A DNA stretch of 64,000 bases from Flavobacterium gyeonganense. GTDB taxonomy: Bacteria > Bacteroidota > Bacteroidia > Flavobacteriales > Flavobacteriaceae. Shown here piece after piece: positions 48,782 to 57,030 of this stretch. Location: contig NZ_CP121112.1 in the NCBI RefSeq assembly GCF_029625295.1, positions 1,860,001 through 1,924,000 of the forward strand, in the 5' to 3' direction. The translations under genes were made by a program, and so were the position numbers. Within the stretch, counting starts at the first letter, position 1, and every line of letters starts with the position of its first letter. The notes under the pieces are model-generated. The model saw only the letters and a list, made by a program, of their open reading frames with translations, was not told the DNA's origin and made no database searches.

Positions 48782-50220
48782 AAAAAATCCGATAACTTAC
48801 GTTATCGGATTTTTTGTTTTATGGTTTGTAGTTTTATTTAAAGATCACTTTTTTAGTCGTCTGGTAGCCATTCTCCAGCACTACTTTTACCAGTAAAACC
48901 TGTTGCGCAAAGGGCTGGTTCTGAAGAACCAATTCAAGATTGCTTACCTTATCTTTACTATACAATTGCTTGCCCGTAATATCATAAATAAATACCTTGT
49001 CAATATTTTCTGTTGTCGAATTTACTGTAATGGTTTTGTTTTGGGCAACAACCCAAACAGCATCATCAACCGTTTCAAAATCTCCCGTTCCTAATGTTGT
49101 GTTCTTGTAACGCAGTACAAATCGATTGTTGAATGCACCTGCCTTGGTCGTAAAAGTATAGTTTTTCGCCGTCAATTCGTTTATTGTTCCGGTCTGCTTG
49201 TCTTCAAGGTAAACTCTCTGGCTTGAAAGGCTGCCATCTGCCTGATCGATTGCAATGGTAAAATCTCCCGCTATTGTCGAACGATAGCCCAAAGGAACAA
49301 CATCTGAATCACTGAATGGCAAGGCACGTCCCTGGATCGTCAGCCTGGAAGTTTCATTGACACTGTAAAAATCAATATAACTGTTGCCGTCATAAGTCAT
49401 TCCGTCAAAATTTGTATCATAACCATTTGTCGCACCGTCAACATATCCAATCAGCGTTTGTTTGAATGCACCTCCCGTATTGCTCAGATTAAGCCAAAGG
49501 CGGTGTTTCTCAATCGCTGCGGATTTAGATGTTTTGCCCGGTTTGAAAAATTGGGAATTATTCGTGCCTCCATAACGCATCGAGTTATTGAACTCCACAT
49601 AGCCTGAACCATCTTCAGCCATCGTAAAAAATGATTGCCCTGCTGCTATATAGCCGGTCGGTTTTCTGCCTGTATCCAATGAAGGGTTATCATTATACCC
49701 TGGATCACTTACAGCTGAAGTAGCAACTCCTCCTGTCAGGTTGTAGCTAGCATAGTCATCTGAAACATAAGCAAGCTTAGAATTGACAACCTTAATAGCG
49801 GTATTGTGGGTCCAGAAATAGATGGTCCCCCCTAAAATATTTCTATTGTTTACATTGCTGAACAAGAAATCATCTGCATGTATGGCCGATGGATAAGGAT
49901 TCCCGATCAGGTAGTATTTCCCTTTATCCATATGCTGGCTGCTGGTGATGTTCCCGTTGTTTGGCTTGCCTATAAACTGCACTGGCTGTACATAGCTGGC
50001 TGCATTAGGATCCGGCCACGCAAAAGGCTTTGGCACCCTGATGATATAACCGATTCCTGGCTGCATAACATTGGTTGATGTCTCGATTTTCCAGCCACTT
50101 CCACTATAAGACTGGTATTTGTCCCAAAGCGTATTAGGCGATAAATTGTATAACGTCTGACCTTCTACAGGCGATGACCAATACGTAAAATCGAAATTCT
50201 TCATCGGCTGGGAATTTCGC
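48782..50220 (-). repeat. 1.44-kb direct repeat, copy 2 (C-terminal module plus terminator)
   Basis: This is the partner of 30707-32145, at offset 18,075 with no gaps and about 15 substitutions by eye. Roughly ten of these cluster at 48965-49000, where this copy instead resembles the third paralogue at 27323-27360, a sign of patchy gene conversion. Confidence 0.95.
48787..48815 (-). terminator. terminator of the 1966-residue cluster gene
   Basis: ATCCGATAAC (48787-48796) pairs perfectly with GTTATCGGAT (48801-48810), loop TTAC, with A and T runs on both sides. Convergent recX ends at 48759, so it may serve both genes. Confidence 0.9.
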
Positions 50221-53200
50221 TTGTAGATGATAGGACCAACATTAGTATTTACAGTCGTATTAACATCTTGTAACAAGCTGGCATTGTTTTCAAATGTCAA
50301 AGTACCTCCGTTAACTGTTACCTCATTTTTAATAGTTAATGTTCTTCCTGAATTTACAATTACATTGCCCGAATTTACTGTACAGCTACAACCCGATATA
50401 TCACTTGTTACAGTGTAATTACCCTCAAAAACGATTTTATCTCCTGCAGTTGGCAATGTAGCATCTCCTGTTTTTGACCATTTTGTACCATCCCAAATGT
50501 TGGCTACCTGAGTCATATTCAAAATTGCAGAAGCATCAGAAGTACAATTTCCTTCTTTAACTGTAAAAGTATAAGTACCTGCTGGCAATCCAACAACAGT
50601 ATAACTAGTAGTGTTAGCAACAGTATTGGTATAGGTAGCGGTTGTTGTTCCTGTTTGATTAATTGTCCAGTTTCCAGATGGCAAACCAGTTAAAACAACA
50701 CTACCCGTTGCAACTGAACAAGTTGGATAAGTTGTTGTACCTAAAGTTGGCGCATTAAAGGCGTCTATATTAATTCTGGATTCTATAGAAGTCTTTGTAC
50801 AAATACCGCTTTTCAATATAACCTGATACGTTCTAAATGCACCCGGAAATGCTGTTGGTGTATAAGATATTTGGCCTGCAGTTCCTGGAATATCATTCCA
50901 GGTCGCATTATTTAAGTCGTCACTGTATTGCCACATTAAAACCAATGAAGAATCCGGATAAGGTGCATTTCCTGCATCATTTCGCAAGGTTAAAGTTGGC
51001 AAAGGGCTTCCTTTACAAATATGCGCACCGCCATTTACCCTTCCTCTGTCAATGACAGTTACATTTGTAGCATAAGTTGCTGCTGAAGCACCATTACAAC
51101 CATTGGAATTATTATAATTAACGGTAACAGTTTTAGAACCCGCAGTTAACCATTCAATCACAATATCATAATTTGTACTTGTACCTCTTGCAATAAGTCT
51201 GTAATCTGTATTCAGAACTCCTGAGACAGTCCAAATATAATTAGATTGTCCACTCTGGGTCGTATAAGTCATATGTTCTCCTGCACATGTTTGCACCTGT
51301 GGAGCGGTTGTGAATGTTGGCGTTGGACTTGGGTTTACTGTTACAGTTGCAGAACCAGACAAACTAGTAAGACAACCTGTTACTGACTGATAAACAGCAC
51401 TAACCAAATTATAAACAAATGTTCCTGGGTTTCCTGTTGGAACACTAACTGTTGCTGTAGTATTTGCACCTACACTTATTGTTGAATTTGAGCCTCCGTT
51501 AATATTATAAGTAACTGTTATAGGACTATTCTCAGAATTCGAGAAAGTAATAATAGGTGAAGCTGCGTTTTTACACACATTTGTTGTCCCACTTATTACA
51601 GCCGTAGGAACATCCAGTGTTTTTATTTGAATATAATTAGAACTTACACTTGTAGAGCAACTGTTATATGCTCTCAATCGATAAAAATAAGTTGTTTTTT
51701 TGGTTAATCCTGTAACATTATAAGAACTTACAAGCCCAATATCTAAACCATTATAATCAGGAAGAATACTTGAAAAATTATTCACTGTAGATACATCTAA
51801 ATAATATCCTGTTACATTAGTGGCTGCATTCCAATTTGCTAAAAAACTAGAACAAGTCGCATCTGTTGCAGCAATAGCGGTTGGAGTACCCGGAAGAGGA
51901 TTTACTGTTATCGCTACAACATTACTATCTGTCCTGCCACAACCATTAGTGGCATAGTATCTAATGTTCTTGCCATTATCGGCATAAGCTACTGTATAAG
52001 GAAGCGATAAAGCGGTATAGGTACTGCCGCCTGAAGTTGTCGAAATCTCCCAACCTGAAGCCGTAACTGCCGAACCATTGTTCGTAACCGCGGGTGCAGA
52101 AGGATTCAATGAACCTCCTGGGCATAATGCTGATGGTGAAGAAATTGATGCAACTGTAGGGACATTATTTACTATTATCGCTACAACATTACTATTTGTT
52201 CTGCCACAACCATTAGTGGCATAGTATCTAATGTTCTTGCCATTATCGGCATAAGCTACTGTATAAGGAAGCGATAAAGCGGTATAGGTGCTGCCGCCTG
52301 AAGTTGTCGAAATCTCCCAACCTGAAGCCGTAACTGCCGAACCATTGTTCGTAACCGCGGGTGCAGAAGGATTCAATGAACCTCCTGGGCATAATGCTGA
52401 TGGTGAAGAAATTGATGCAACTGTAGGGACATTATTTACTATTATCGCTACAACATTACTATTTGTTCTGCCACAACCATTAGTGGCATAGTATCTAATG
52501 TTCTTGCCATTATCGGCATAAGCTACTGTATAAGGAAGCGATAAAGCGGTATAGGTGCTGCCGCCTGAAGTTGTCGAAATCTCCCAACCTGAAGCCGTAA
52601 CTGCCGAACCATTGTTCGTAACCGCTGGTACTGAAGGATTCAATGAACCTCCTGGGCACAATGCTGATGGTGAAGAAATTGCAGTTATTGTAGGAGCTGT
52701 ATTTGGAGTAATATTTCCTGTAGTTGAAGCAGAACTGGTACCACAAGCATTAGTTGCCGTTACTGAAACCGTTCCTACTCCAGAACCAATTGTAATGGTT
52801 GCAGATGCAGTTGTACCTCCAGCTGTTACTGCCCAGCCAGTTCCTGTTACAGACCAAGTGTAAGATGTAGCTCCCGGTACTGAAGTTATACTAAAAGTAT
52901 TTCCTGTTGTACTTGCACATTTATTGGTTGGCTGGTTAATTGTTCCTGGTGTTGGTGGTACTGCTGTAACTGTTATAGTCCCCGTAGCATTCCTTGTGCC
53001 TCCACAACTACCACCCGTCAATGGAATAGTGTAATTAAAAGTTCCTGAAACAGTAGGAGTACCACTAATAGTCAATGTATTGCCTGATAAAGATGGGGAT
53101 ACTCCAGATGGTAAACCGGTCACAGTTCCAATACCTGTAAAGCCAATTACAGTATGTGTTATTGGGGTTAATGCTGTATTAATACAAACCGTTGGAGTTG

Positions 53201-54734
53201 ATGAAGCCGCTGAAATAGAATTATTAACAGTTATCAATACTGGTGTCGAGTTAGACATACACCAGGAACCAAATTGATTTTGTACAACAGCTCTAAAATA
53301 AGTACTTGTAGTTAAAACACCAATTTTAGCAATAGACAAAACATTTGTTGTTTCAGAAATATCAGATACATTAGAAGTAAATCCTATATCACTTGCTTTT
53401 TGCCATTTTACTATTGCCGTGTTTGTAGTTGTATATCCACTTAATGTAAGATTGGATGTTGGAGAATTTCCTGCACAAATAGTTTGCGCCGGAGAAACCG
53501 AACCTCCAACAGGAGCTGTTGTTTGAAAACTTACAGTGTTAGAATTTGCTGTTGTTGTACAGTTGTTGTATGCTCTAACTCTATAATATAGAACACCTGC
53601 CGGAAGATTATATGCTGGACTACTACCATTATTTCCTGAAACAAAGTAATTATTGTATCCTGCTACAAAATTTGTAAACCCGCTATCTGTAGCGATATCT
53701 AAATAATATCCCGTTGCATTAGATACAGTATTCCATCTAGGCTCAGCATAATCACATTGTAAGTTACCACTTATAGAAGTTGCGACAGGAGCAGACGTAA
53801 TTATTGGATTAATCGTAATCCACACTTCATTTCCTCCACCGGCACTACCACAGGCGTTTGTTGTAGTAACTTTAAGATTACCTGAAGTGGCAGTCGAACT
53901 AAAAGAGATACTTGCAGATAGCCCATTAGCAGCTGGAGTAATAGTTGCGCCAGATCCTCCATAAGACCATGTATAAGAAGATGCACCGGCAACTGCGGTT
54001 GCAGTATAGTTAGCTATTGTAGCTTGACATAGTGTTGTTGATCCTGACACAACTGCGTTGGAAGATGGTCCATTAGCGACATATACATTTCGGGTAGCTG
54101 ATGCACCTGATCGGGTATAAGTTATTGTTGCAGTACCCGCTCCAGCAGCTGTGACTAACCCTGTCGAAGAATTTACACTAGCAATTGAAGTGTTGCTGCT
54201 AGACCACGTGCCCCCTGATGATGTAGAACTAAAAGTTGTGGTGGTGGTACCATAAGTACAGATATACTGATTACCTGACAAAATACCTGCCTGATTTATA
54301 CCTCCATTTGCAATAACATCTGTAAAAGATGGTATACTTCCACTGCCGTTACAATTGGCCACAACAGCACCACCAATATAAATTCTGTCAGAAGCACTAC
54401 AACTACCACCACTATTAATATTTGAGCCACTTTGAAATATAACAGAAGAACCCGAAGCTAATTTTAAATCATAGTTACCTCCTGAAAAATCTAAAGTAGC
54501 ATTATTTCTAACAATAAACTGAATCGCCCCTAAACATGTAAGATCTAAATCGGCATTCATGTTCAAACTCATAGCATTTGTGCCATTACCAATATATAAA
54601 ATCCCACCGCATGCAGATACAGGCGCAGTGCCACAAGCAAGAGCAGATGCATTGGTTGTTGTGGTGATGGAACATTGTGCATTTACACTAGTGTAAAAGA
54701 CAGCAAAAAGCAGAATAAGTAAAATTTTCTTCAT
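48834..54734 (-). CDS. giant T9SS-exported protein with Big_2, Ig-like and FN3 domains, triplicated repeat and shared C-terminal module
   Basis: This is a 1966-residue secreted protein. The signal peptide is MKKILLILLFAVFYTSVNAQ. The N-terminal ~145 residues form a beta-rich head (ATLDFSGGNYDLKLASGSSV). Residues about 148-218 are a Big_2-type Ig domain (GTWSSSNTSIASVNSSTGLV). PKD/Ig-like and FN3-like segments follow (SISGNLQCDYAEPRWNTVSN). Residues about 685-942 hold three nearly identical 89-residue units (PSALCPGGSLNPSAPAVTNN). More Ig/FN3-like units follow, then WDGTKWSKTG, the GCSCTVNSG strand and the shared module from about 1505 to QTTKKVIFK. The last 462 residues are nearly identical to those of 30759-37072. 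It is the first large gene of the block and has its own terminator. A surface adhesin-like role fits; the ligand is unknown. Confidence 0.92.
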   Translation of the reverse strand: MKKILLILLFAVFYTSVNAQCSITTTTNASALACGTAPVSACGGILYIGNGTNAMSLNMNADLDLTCLGAIQFIVRNNATLDFSGGNYDLKLASGSSVIFQSGSNINSGGSCSASDRIYIGGAVVANCNGSGSIPSFTDVIANGGINQAGILSGNQYICTYGTTTTTFSSTSSGGTWSSSNTSIASVNSSTGLVTAAGAGTATITYTRSGASATRNVYVANGPSSNAVVSGSTTLCQATIANYTATAVAGASSYTWSYGGSGATITPAANGLSASISFSSTATSGNLKVTTTNACGSAGGGNEVWITINPIITSAPVATSISGNLQCDYAEPRWNTVSNATGYYLDIATDSGFTNFVAGYNNYFVSGNNGSSPAYNLPAGVLYYRVRAYNNCTTTANSNTVSFQTTAPVGGSVSPAQTICAGNSPTSNLTLSGYTTTNTAIVKWQKASDIGFTSNVSDISETTNVLSIAKIGVLTTSTYFRAVVQNQFGSWCMSNSTPVLITVNNSISAASSTPTVCINTALTPITHTVIGFTGIGTVTGLPSGVSPSLSGNTLTISGTPTVSGTFNYTIPLTGGSCGGTRNATGTITVTAVPPTPGTINQPTNKCASTTGNTFSITSVPGATSYTWSVTGTGWAVTAGGTTASATITIGSGVGTVSVTATNACGTSSASTTGNITPNTAPTITAISSPSALCPGGSLNPSVPAVTNNGSAVTASGWEISTTSGGSTYTALSLPYTVAYADNGKNIRYYATNGCGRTNSNVVAIIVNNVPTVASISSPSALCPGGSLNPSAPAVTNNGSAVTASGWEISTTSGGSTYTALSLPYTVAYADNGKNIRYYATNGCGRTNSNVVAIIVNNVPTVASISSPSALCPGGSLNPSAPAVTNNGSAVTASGWEISTTSGGSTYTALSLPYTVAYADNGKNIRYYATNGCGRTDSNVVAITVNPLPGTPTAIAATDATCSSFLANWNAATNVTGYYLDVSTVNNFSSILPDYNGLDIGLVSSYNVTGLTKKTTYFYRLRAYNSCSTSVSSNYIQIKTLDVPTAVISGTTNVCKNAASPIITFSNSENSPITVTYNINGGSNSTISVGANTTATVSVPTGNPGTFVYNLVSAVYQSVTGCLTSLSGSATVTVNPSPTPTFTTAPQVQTCAGEHMTYTTQSGQSNYIWTVSGVLNTDYRLIARGTSTNYDIVIEWLTAGSKTVTVNYNNSNGCNGASAATYATNVTVIDRGRVNGGAHICKGSPLPTLTLRNDAGNAPYPDSSLVLMWQYSDDLNNATWNDIPGTAGQISYTPTAFPGAFRTYQVILKSGICTKTSIESRINIDAFNAPTLGTTTYPTCSVATGSVVLTGLPSGNWTINQTGTTTATYTNTVANTTSYTVVGLPAGTYTFTVKEGNCTSDASAILNMTQVANIWDGTKWSKTGDATLPTAGDKIVFEGNYTVTSDISGCSCTVNSGNVIVNSGRTLTIKNEVTVNGGTLTFENNASLLQDVNTTVNTNVGPIIYKRNSQPMKNFDFTYWSSPVEGQTLYNLSPNTLWDKYQSYSGSGWKIETSTNVMQPGIGYIIRVPKPFAWPDPNAASYVQPVQFIGKPNNGNITSSQHMDKGKYYLIGNPYPSAIHADDFLFSNVNNRNILGGTIYFWTHNTAIKVVNSKLAYVSDDYASYNLTGGVATSAVSDPGYNDNPSLDTGRKPTGYIAAGQSFFTMAEDGSGYVEFNNSMRYGGTNNSQFFKPGKTSKSAAIEKHRLWLNLSNTGGAFKQTLIGYVDGATNGYDTNFDGMTYDGNSYIDFYSVNETSRLTIQGRALPFSDSDVVPLGYRSTIAGDFTIAIDQADGSLSSQRVYLEDKQTGTINELTAKNYTFTTKAGAFNNRFVLRYKNTTLGTGDFETVDDAVWVVAQNKTITVNSTTENIDKVFIYDITGKQLYSKDKVSNLELVLQNQPFAQQVLLVKVVLENGYQTTKKVIFK
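51908..52680 (-). repeat. three tandem 267-bp repeats
   Basis: Units start at about 51908, 52175 and 52442 with an exact 267-bp (89-codon) period. Units 2 and 3 differ at only a few positions over most of their length and unit 1 at slightly more, so the triplication is recent. The third unit diverges after about 52680. The same 89-residue unit occurs once, diverged, in the 30759-37072 protein. Confidence 0.95.
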
Positions 54735-55247
54735 AAAAAAAATTTTTAAATTCTTATAAAAAGAATAGTTTTTAATAGCTAAATTTTGTTGATTATTTCT
54801 TCTAATATTACTCCTGGTTTCAGGTGCATAAAAATTGAATTCAATTAAAATTTATATTTTCTTATACCTACGTAAAAACCCGTAAGAAGGTTTGATTTTT
54901 GTAATCTATTTTAACTTAGATTATGAAACAAAATTAGCTTGTAAAATCAGGATTTTTATGGATTTTCTGACCTTTTAGATGAAAGACATTATTAGTCGAT
55001 GAGCGACCTGTTTTGAATAAAAAAAAGTAAGAATCAGAAGTATTTACTTACAGTAAAAATGAGGTGATTTGTTATTTAAAATAAGTTTATTACTACATAT
55101 AAAAACATAAAACATCTGATTTTCAACATTCCATGTTTTTTCATAACTAAAAAGGATCTAAAAGTTAAATTTCTTTTAGCCAATCGAAACATAGAAAACT
55201 TTAAGTCCTTTTTAACTTTAGGCTTTTTCATTTAAAAAATACGGTTG
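54735..55247. other. AT-rich intergenic region upstream of the T9SS cluster
   Basis: This 513-bp gap separates the last cluster gene (-) from the aldo/keto reductase (+). I see no gene and no clear minus-strand TAnnTTTG box. The divergent promoters must lie here. Confidence 0.5.
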
Positions 55248-55255
55248 TATCTTTG
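55248..55255 (+). promoter_or_regulatory. -7 box for the aldo/keto reductase gene
   Basis: TATCTTTG matches TAnnTTTG. It overlaps an alternative TTG start at 55253, so the transcript should begin after that codon; this supports the ATG at 55280 as the true start. Confidence 0.5.
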
Positions 55256-55279
55256 AGAAGTTATACAATACCACAAATT

Positions 55280-56317
55280 ATGAAATACACTATTCTCCCT
55301 AATACAGCTATATCAGTAAGCAAAATCTGCCTGGGTACAATGACCTTTGGGGAACAAAACACAGAAATTGAAGGACATCAGCAAATGGATTATGCATTTG
55401 AAAATGGTGTCAATTTTTTTGATACAGCCGAAATGTATTCGGTCCCGGCACGTGAAGAAACTTATGGAAGTACCGAGAAAATAGTGGGTAGCTGGTTCAA
55501 AAATACCGGTAACCGTGATAAAATAATCCTGGCCTCAAAAATCGCAGGACCAAATCCAAATTTTGGCTACATGCGTGAGAAATTGGATTTCTCTCCGGCA
55601 AGTGTCAAGTATGCTTTGGAAAACAGCTTAAAACGCCTGCAGACAGATTATATAGACTTATATCAACTGCATTGGCCGGAACGCAAAACTAATTGTTTTG
55701 GTCAACGGGGATTTAAAGTTCAGGATGAAGCCTGGGAAGATAATTTCAGGGAAGTTCTGGAAACTTTTGATGTTTTGATTAAAGAAGGTAAAATAAAACA
55801 TATTGGTGTTTCAAACGAAAATGCCTGGGGAATGATGCGTTTTCTGGAGGAAAGCAAATACCAAAACTTACCAAGAATCAAAACGATTCAAAATCCATAT
55901 AATTTATTAAACCGTCTTTTCGAAGTCGGTTCTGCCGAAGTTTCTGTGCATGAAAATGTTGGATTGTTAGCCTATTCGCCATTAGCTTTTGGCGTTTTAT
56001 CGGGTAAGTTTTTAACAGGAGAATCGCACCCAAATGCCAGAATCAATCTTTTTCCGCAATACAAACGTTACAACAGCGAAGAAAGCACTCGGGCAACTCG
56101 TTTATATCAGGAAATAGCTCATAAACACGGATTGACTTTGACTGAACTGGCTTTAGCTTTTGTATTACAGCAACCTTTTTTAACAAGTGCAATTATTGGT
56201 GCTACAACATTAAATCAGTTAAAAGAAAATATTGCAACTGTTGATGTAACCCTTTCAAAAGAGATTTTAGCTGAGATTGAAGAAGTTCAGGCTATTATTC
56301 CGGATCCTGCTCCTTAA
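55280..56317 (+). CDS. aldo/keto reductase (Tas-like)
   Basis: This 345-residue cytoplasmic NADPH-dependent oxidoreductase starts at MKYTILPNTAISVSKICLGT. The catalytic tetrad region is visible: FFDTAEMYSVPAREETYG (Asp and Tyr), IILASKIAGP (Lys) and DLYQLHWPERKT (His). The C-terminal half has IKHIGVSNENAWGM, QNPYNLLNR, LLAYSPLAFGVLSGKF and TSAIIGATTLNQLKENI, the last being the nucleotide-binding end. The length and the long loop after the His strand resemble Escherichia coli Tas. The substrate is unknown. The upstream in-frame start at 55253 is rejected because it coincides with the promoter box. It converges with the L,D-transpeptidase-like gene over a shared hairpin. Confidence 0.94.
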   Translation: MKYTILPNTAISVSKICLGTMTFGEQNTEIEGHQQMDYAFENGVNFFDTAEMYSVPAREETYGSTEKIVGSWFKNTGNRDKIILASKIAGPNPNFGYMREKLDFSPASVKYALENSLKRLQTDYIDLYQLHWPERKTNCFGQRGFKVQDEAWEDNFREVLETFDVLIKEGKIKHIGVSNENAWGMMRFLEESKYQNLPRIKTIQNPYNLLNRLFEVGSAEVSVHENVGLLAYSPLAFGVLSGKFLTGESHPNARINLFPQYKRYNSEESTRATRLYQEIAHKHGLTLTELALAFVLQQPFLTSAIIGATTLNQLKENIATVDVTLSKEILAEIEEVQAIIPDPAP

Positions 56318-56338
56318 ATACGAATCATTAAATACAAA

Positions 56339-56370
56339 ATCCCGAAAACCTTGCAGTTATCGGGATTTAT
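56339..56370. terminator. terminator between the aldo/keto reductase and L,D-transpeptidase-like genes
   Basis: ATCCCGA (56339-56345) pairs with TCGGGAT (56360-56366), with A and T runs outside. It lies between convergent genes ending at 56317 (+) and 56373 (-). Confidence 0.75.
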
Positions 56371-56372
56371 TT

Positions 56373-57008
56373 TTAGGGTTCATTTAATAATACATAACCA
56401 AAATGATTTTCTTTTTTTGAATTATCAATGAGCTTTTCGATAACTCCAAAAAACTTTTCATTTACCATTGGGCAGCCAAGACTGTTGCAGATAGGATAAG
56501 GCTGTTCTTCAAAAGGGACATCGTAATATTTATGAAGGACTATATTTCGGTCAAAAGCATTACTGTTTGTTTTTTCTAAACCATATAATTTATACGATTT
56601 ACCAAATTTTCCGGTGTAAGAACCGCCAATTGCATATTTTCCTATAGAACTGCAATTGGAATTTTTTACGTTGCTAAACTTTAGTTTACCAACAATACCC
56701 GTTTCTGATCCTGAACCATGTCCTACCAGCCCTTTATCGAGTAATTTATCATGTTTTAAATCGTAAATAAAAAACCGGTTTTTTCCTGATTCTATCTTCA
56801 TGTCTAAAAAGAAAGCGACATCTGAATTATATTTCAGAGATTCCCCCAAAAATCTCTTTACAACAGCTGCCTCCTTTTTTAGATTCTCTTCATAAGAATA
56901 AACCGGTTTTACATTTATAGTTTTCAAATCCTTCTCCTTGTCATTTCTGCATGCAAAACCCGCGCCAAAAATTCCAATTAAAAGCAAGATTAAAATATTC
57001 TTTCTCAT
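56373..57008 (-). CDS. L,D-transpeptidase-like (YkuD_2 family) lipoprotein
   Basis: This is a 211-residue protein when started at MRKNILILLLIGIFGAGFAC, which gives a lipoprotein signal with lipobox GAGFAC. The frame is open 33 bases further upstream, overlapping the preceding gene. The mature part matches the 'murein L,D-transpeptidase catalytic domain family' (YkuD_2): FFIYDLKHDKLLDKGLVGHG, SSIGKYAIGGSYTGKFGKSY, YGLEKTNSNAFDRNIVLHKY and the cysteine motif NSLGCPMV. L,D-transpeptidases cross-link or modify peptidoglycan through that Cys. Catalysis in this subfamily is inferred from the motif. It follows the von Willebrand A lipoprotein by 22 bp and is probably in the same operon. Confidence 0.88.
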   Translation of the reverse strand: MRKNILILLLIGIFGAGFACRNDKEKDLKTINVKPVYSYEENLKKEAAVVKRFLGESLKYNSDVAFFLDMKIESGKNRFFIYDLKHDKLLDKGLVGHGSGSETGIVGKLKFSNVKNSNCSSIGKYAIGGSYTGKFGKSYKLYGLEKTNSNAFDRNIVLHKYYDVPFEEQPYPICNSLGCPMVNEKFFGVIEKLIDNSKKENHFGYVLLNEP

Positions 57009-57030
57009 ATTACACAGATTGGATACTTTG

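Noticed and set aside
30707..50220. The 1.44-kb direct repeats as ends of a composite transposon
   Set aside because: The repeats are the coding 3' ends of two genes with their terminators; no transposase, terminal inverted repeats or target duplications were seen.
51908..52680. Regularly spaced repeats as a CRISPR array
   Set aside because: The repeat unit is 267 bp, in frame and coding, with no short repeats separated by unique spacers and no cas genes.
24973..53277. Many open frames of 60-157 codons antisense to the giant secreted protein genes
   Set aside because: They mirror the Thr/Ser/Gly-rich coding bias (giving Val/Pro/Ala-rich translations), recur at equivalent positions in the paralogues and have no start signals or known domains.
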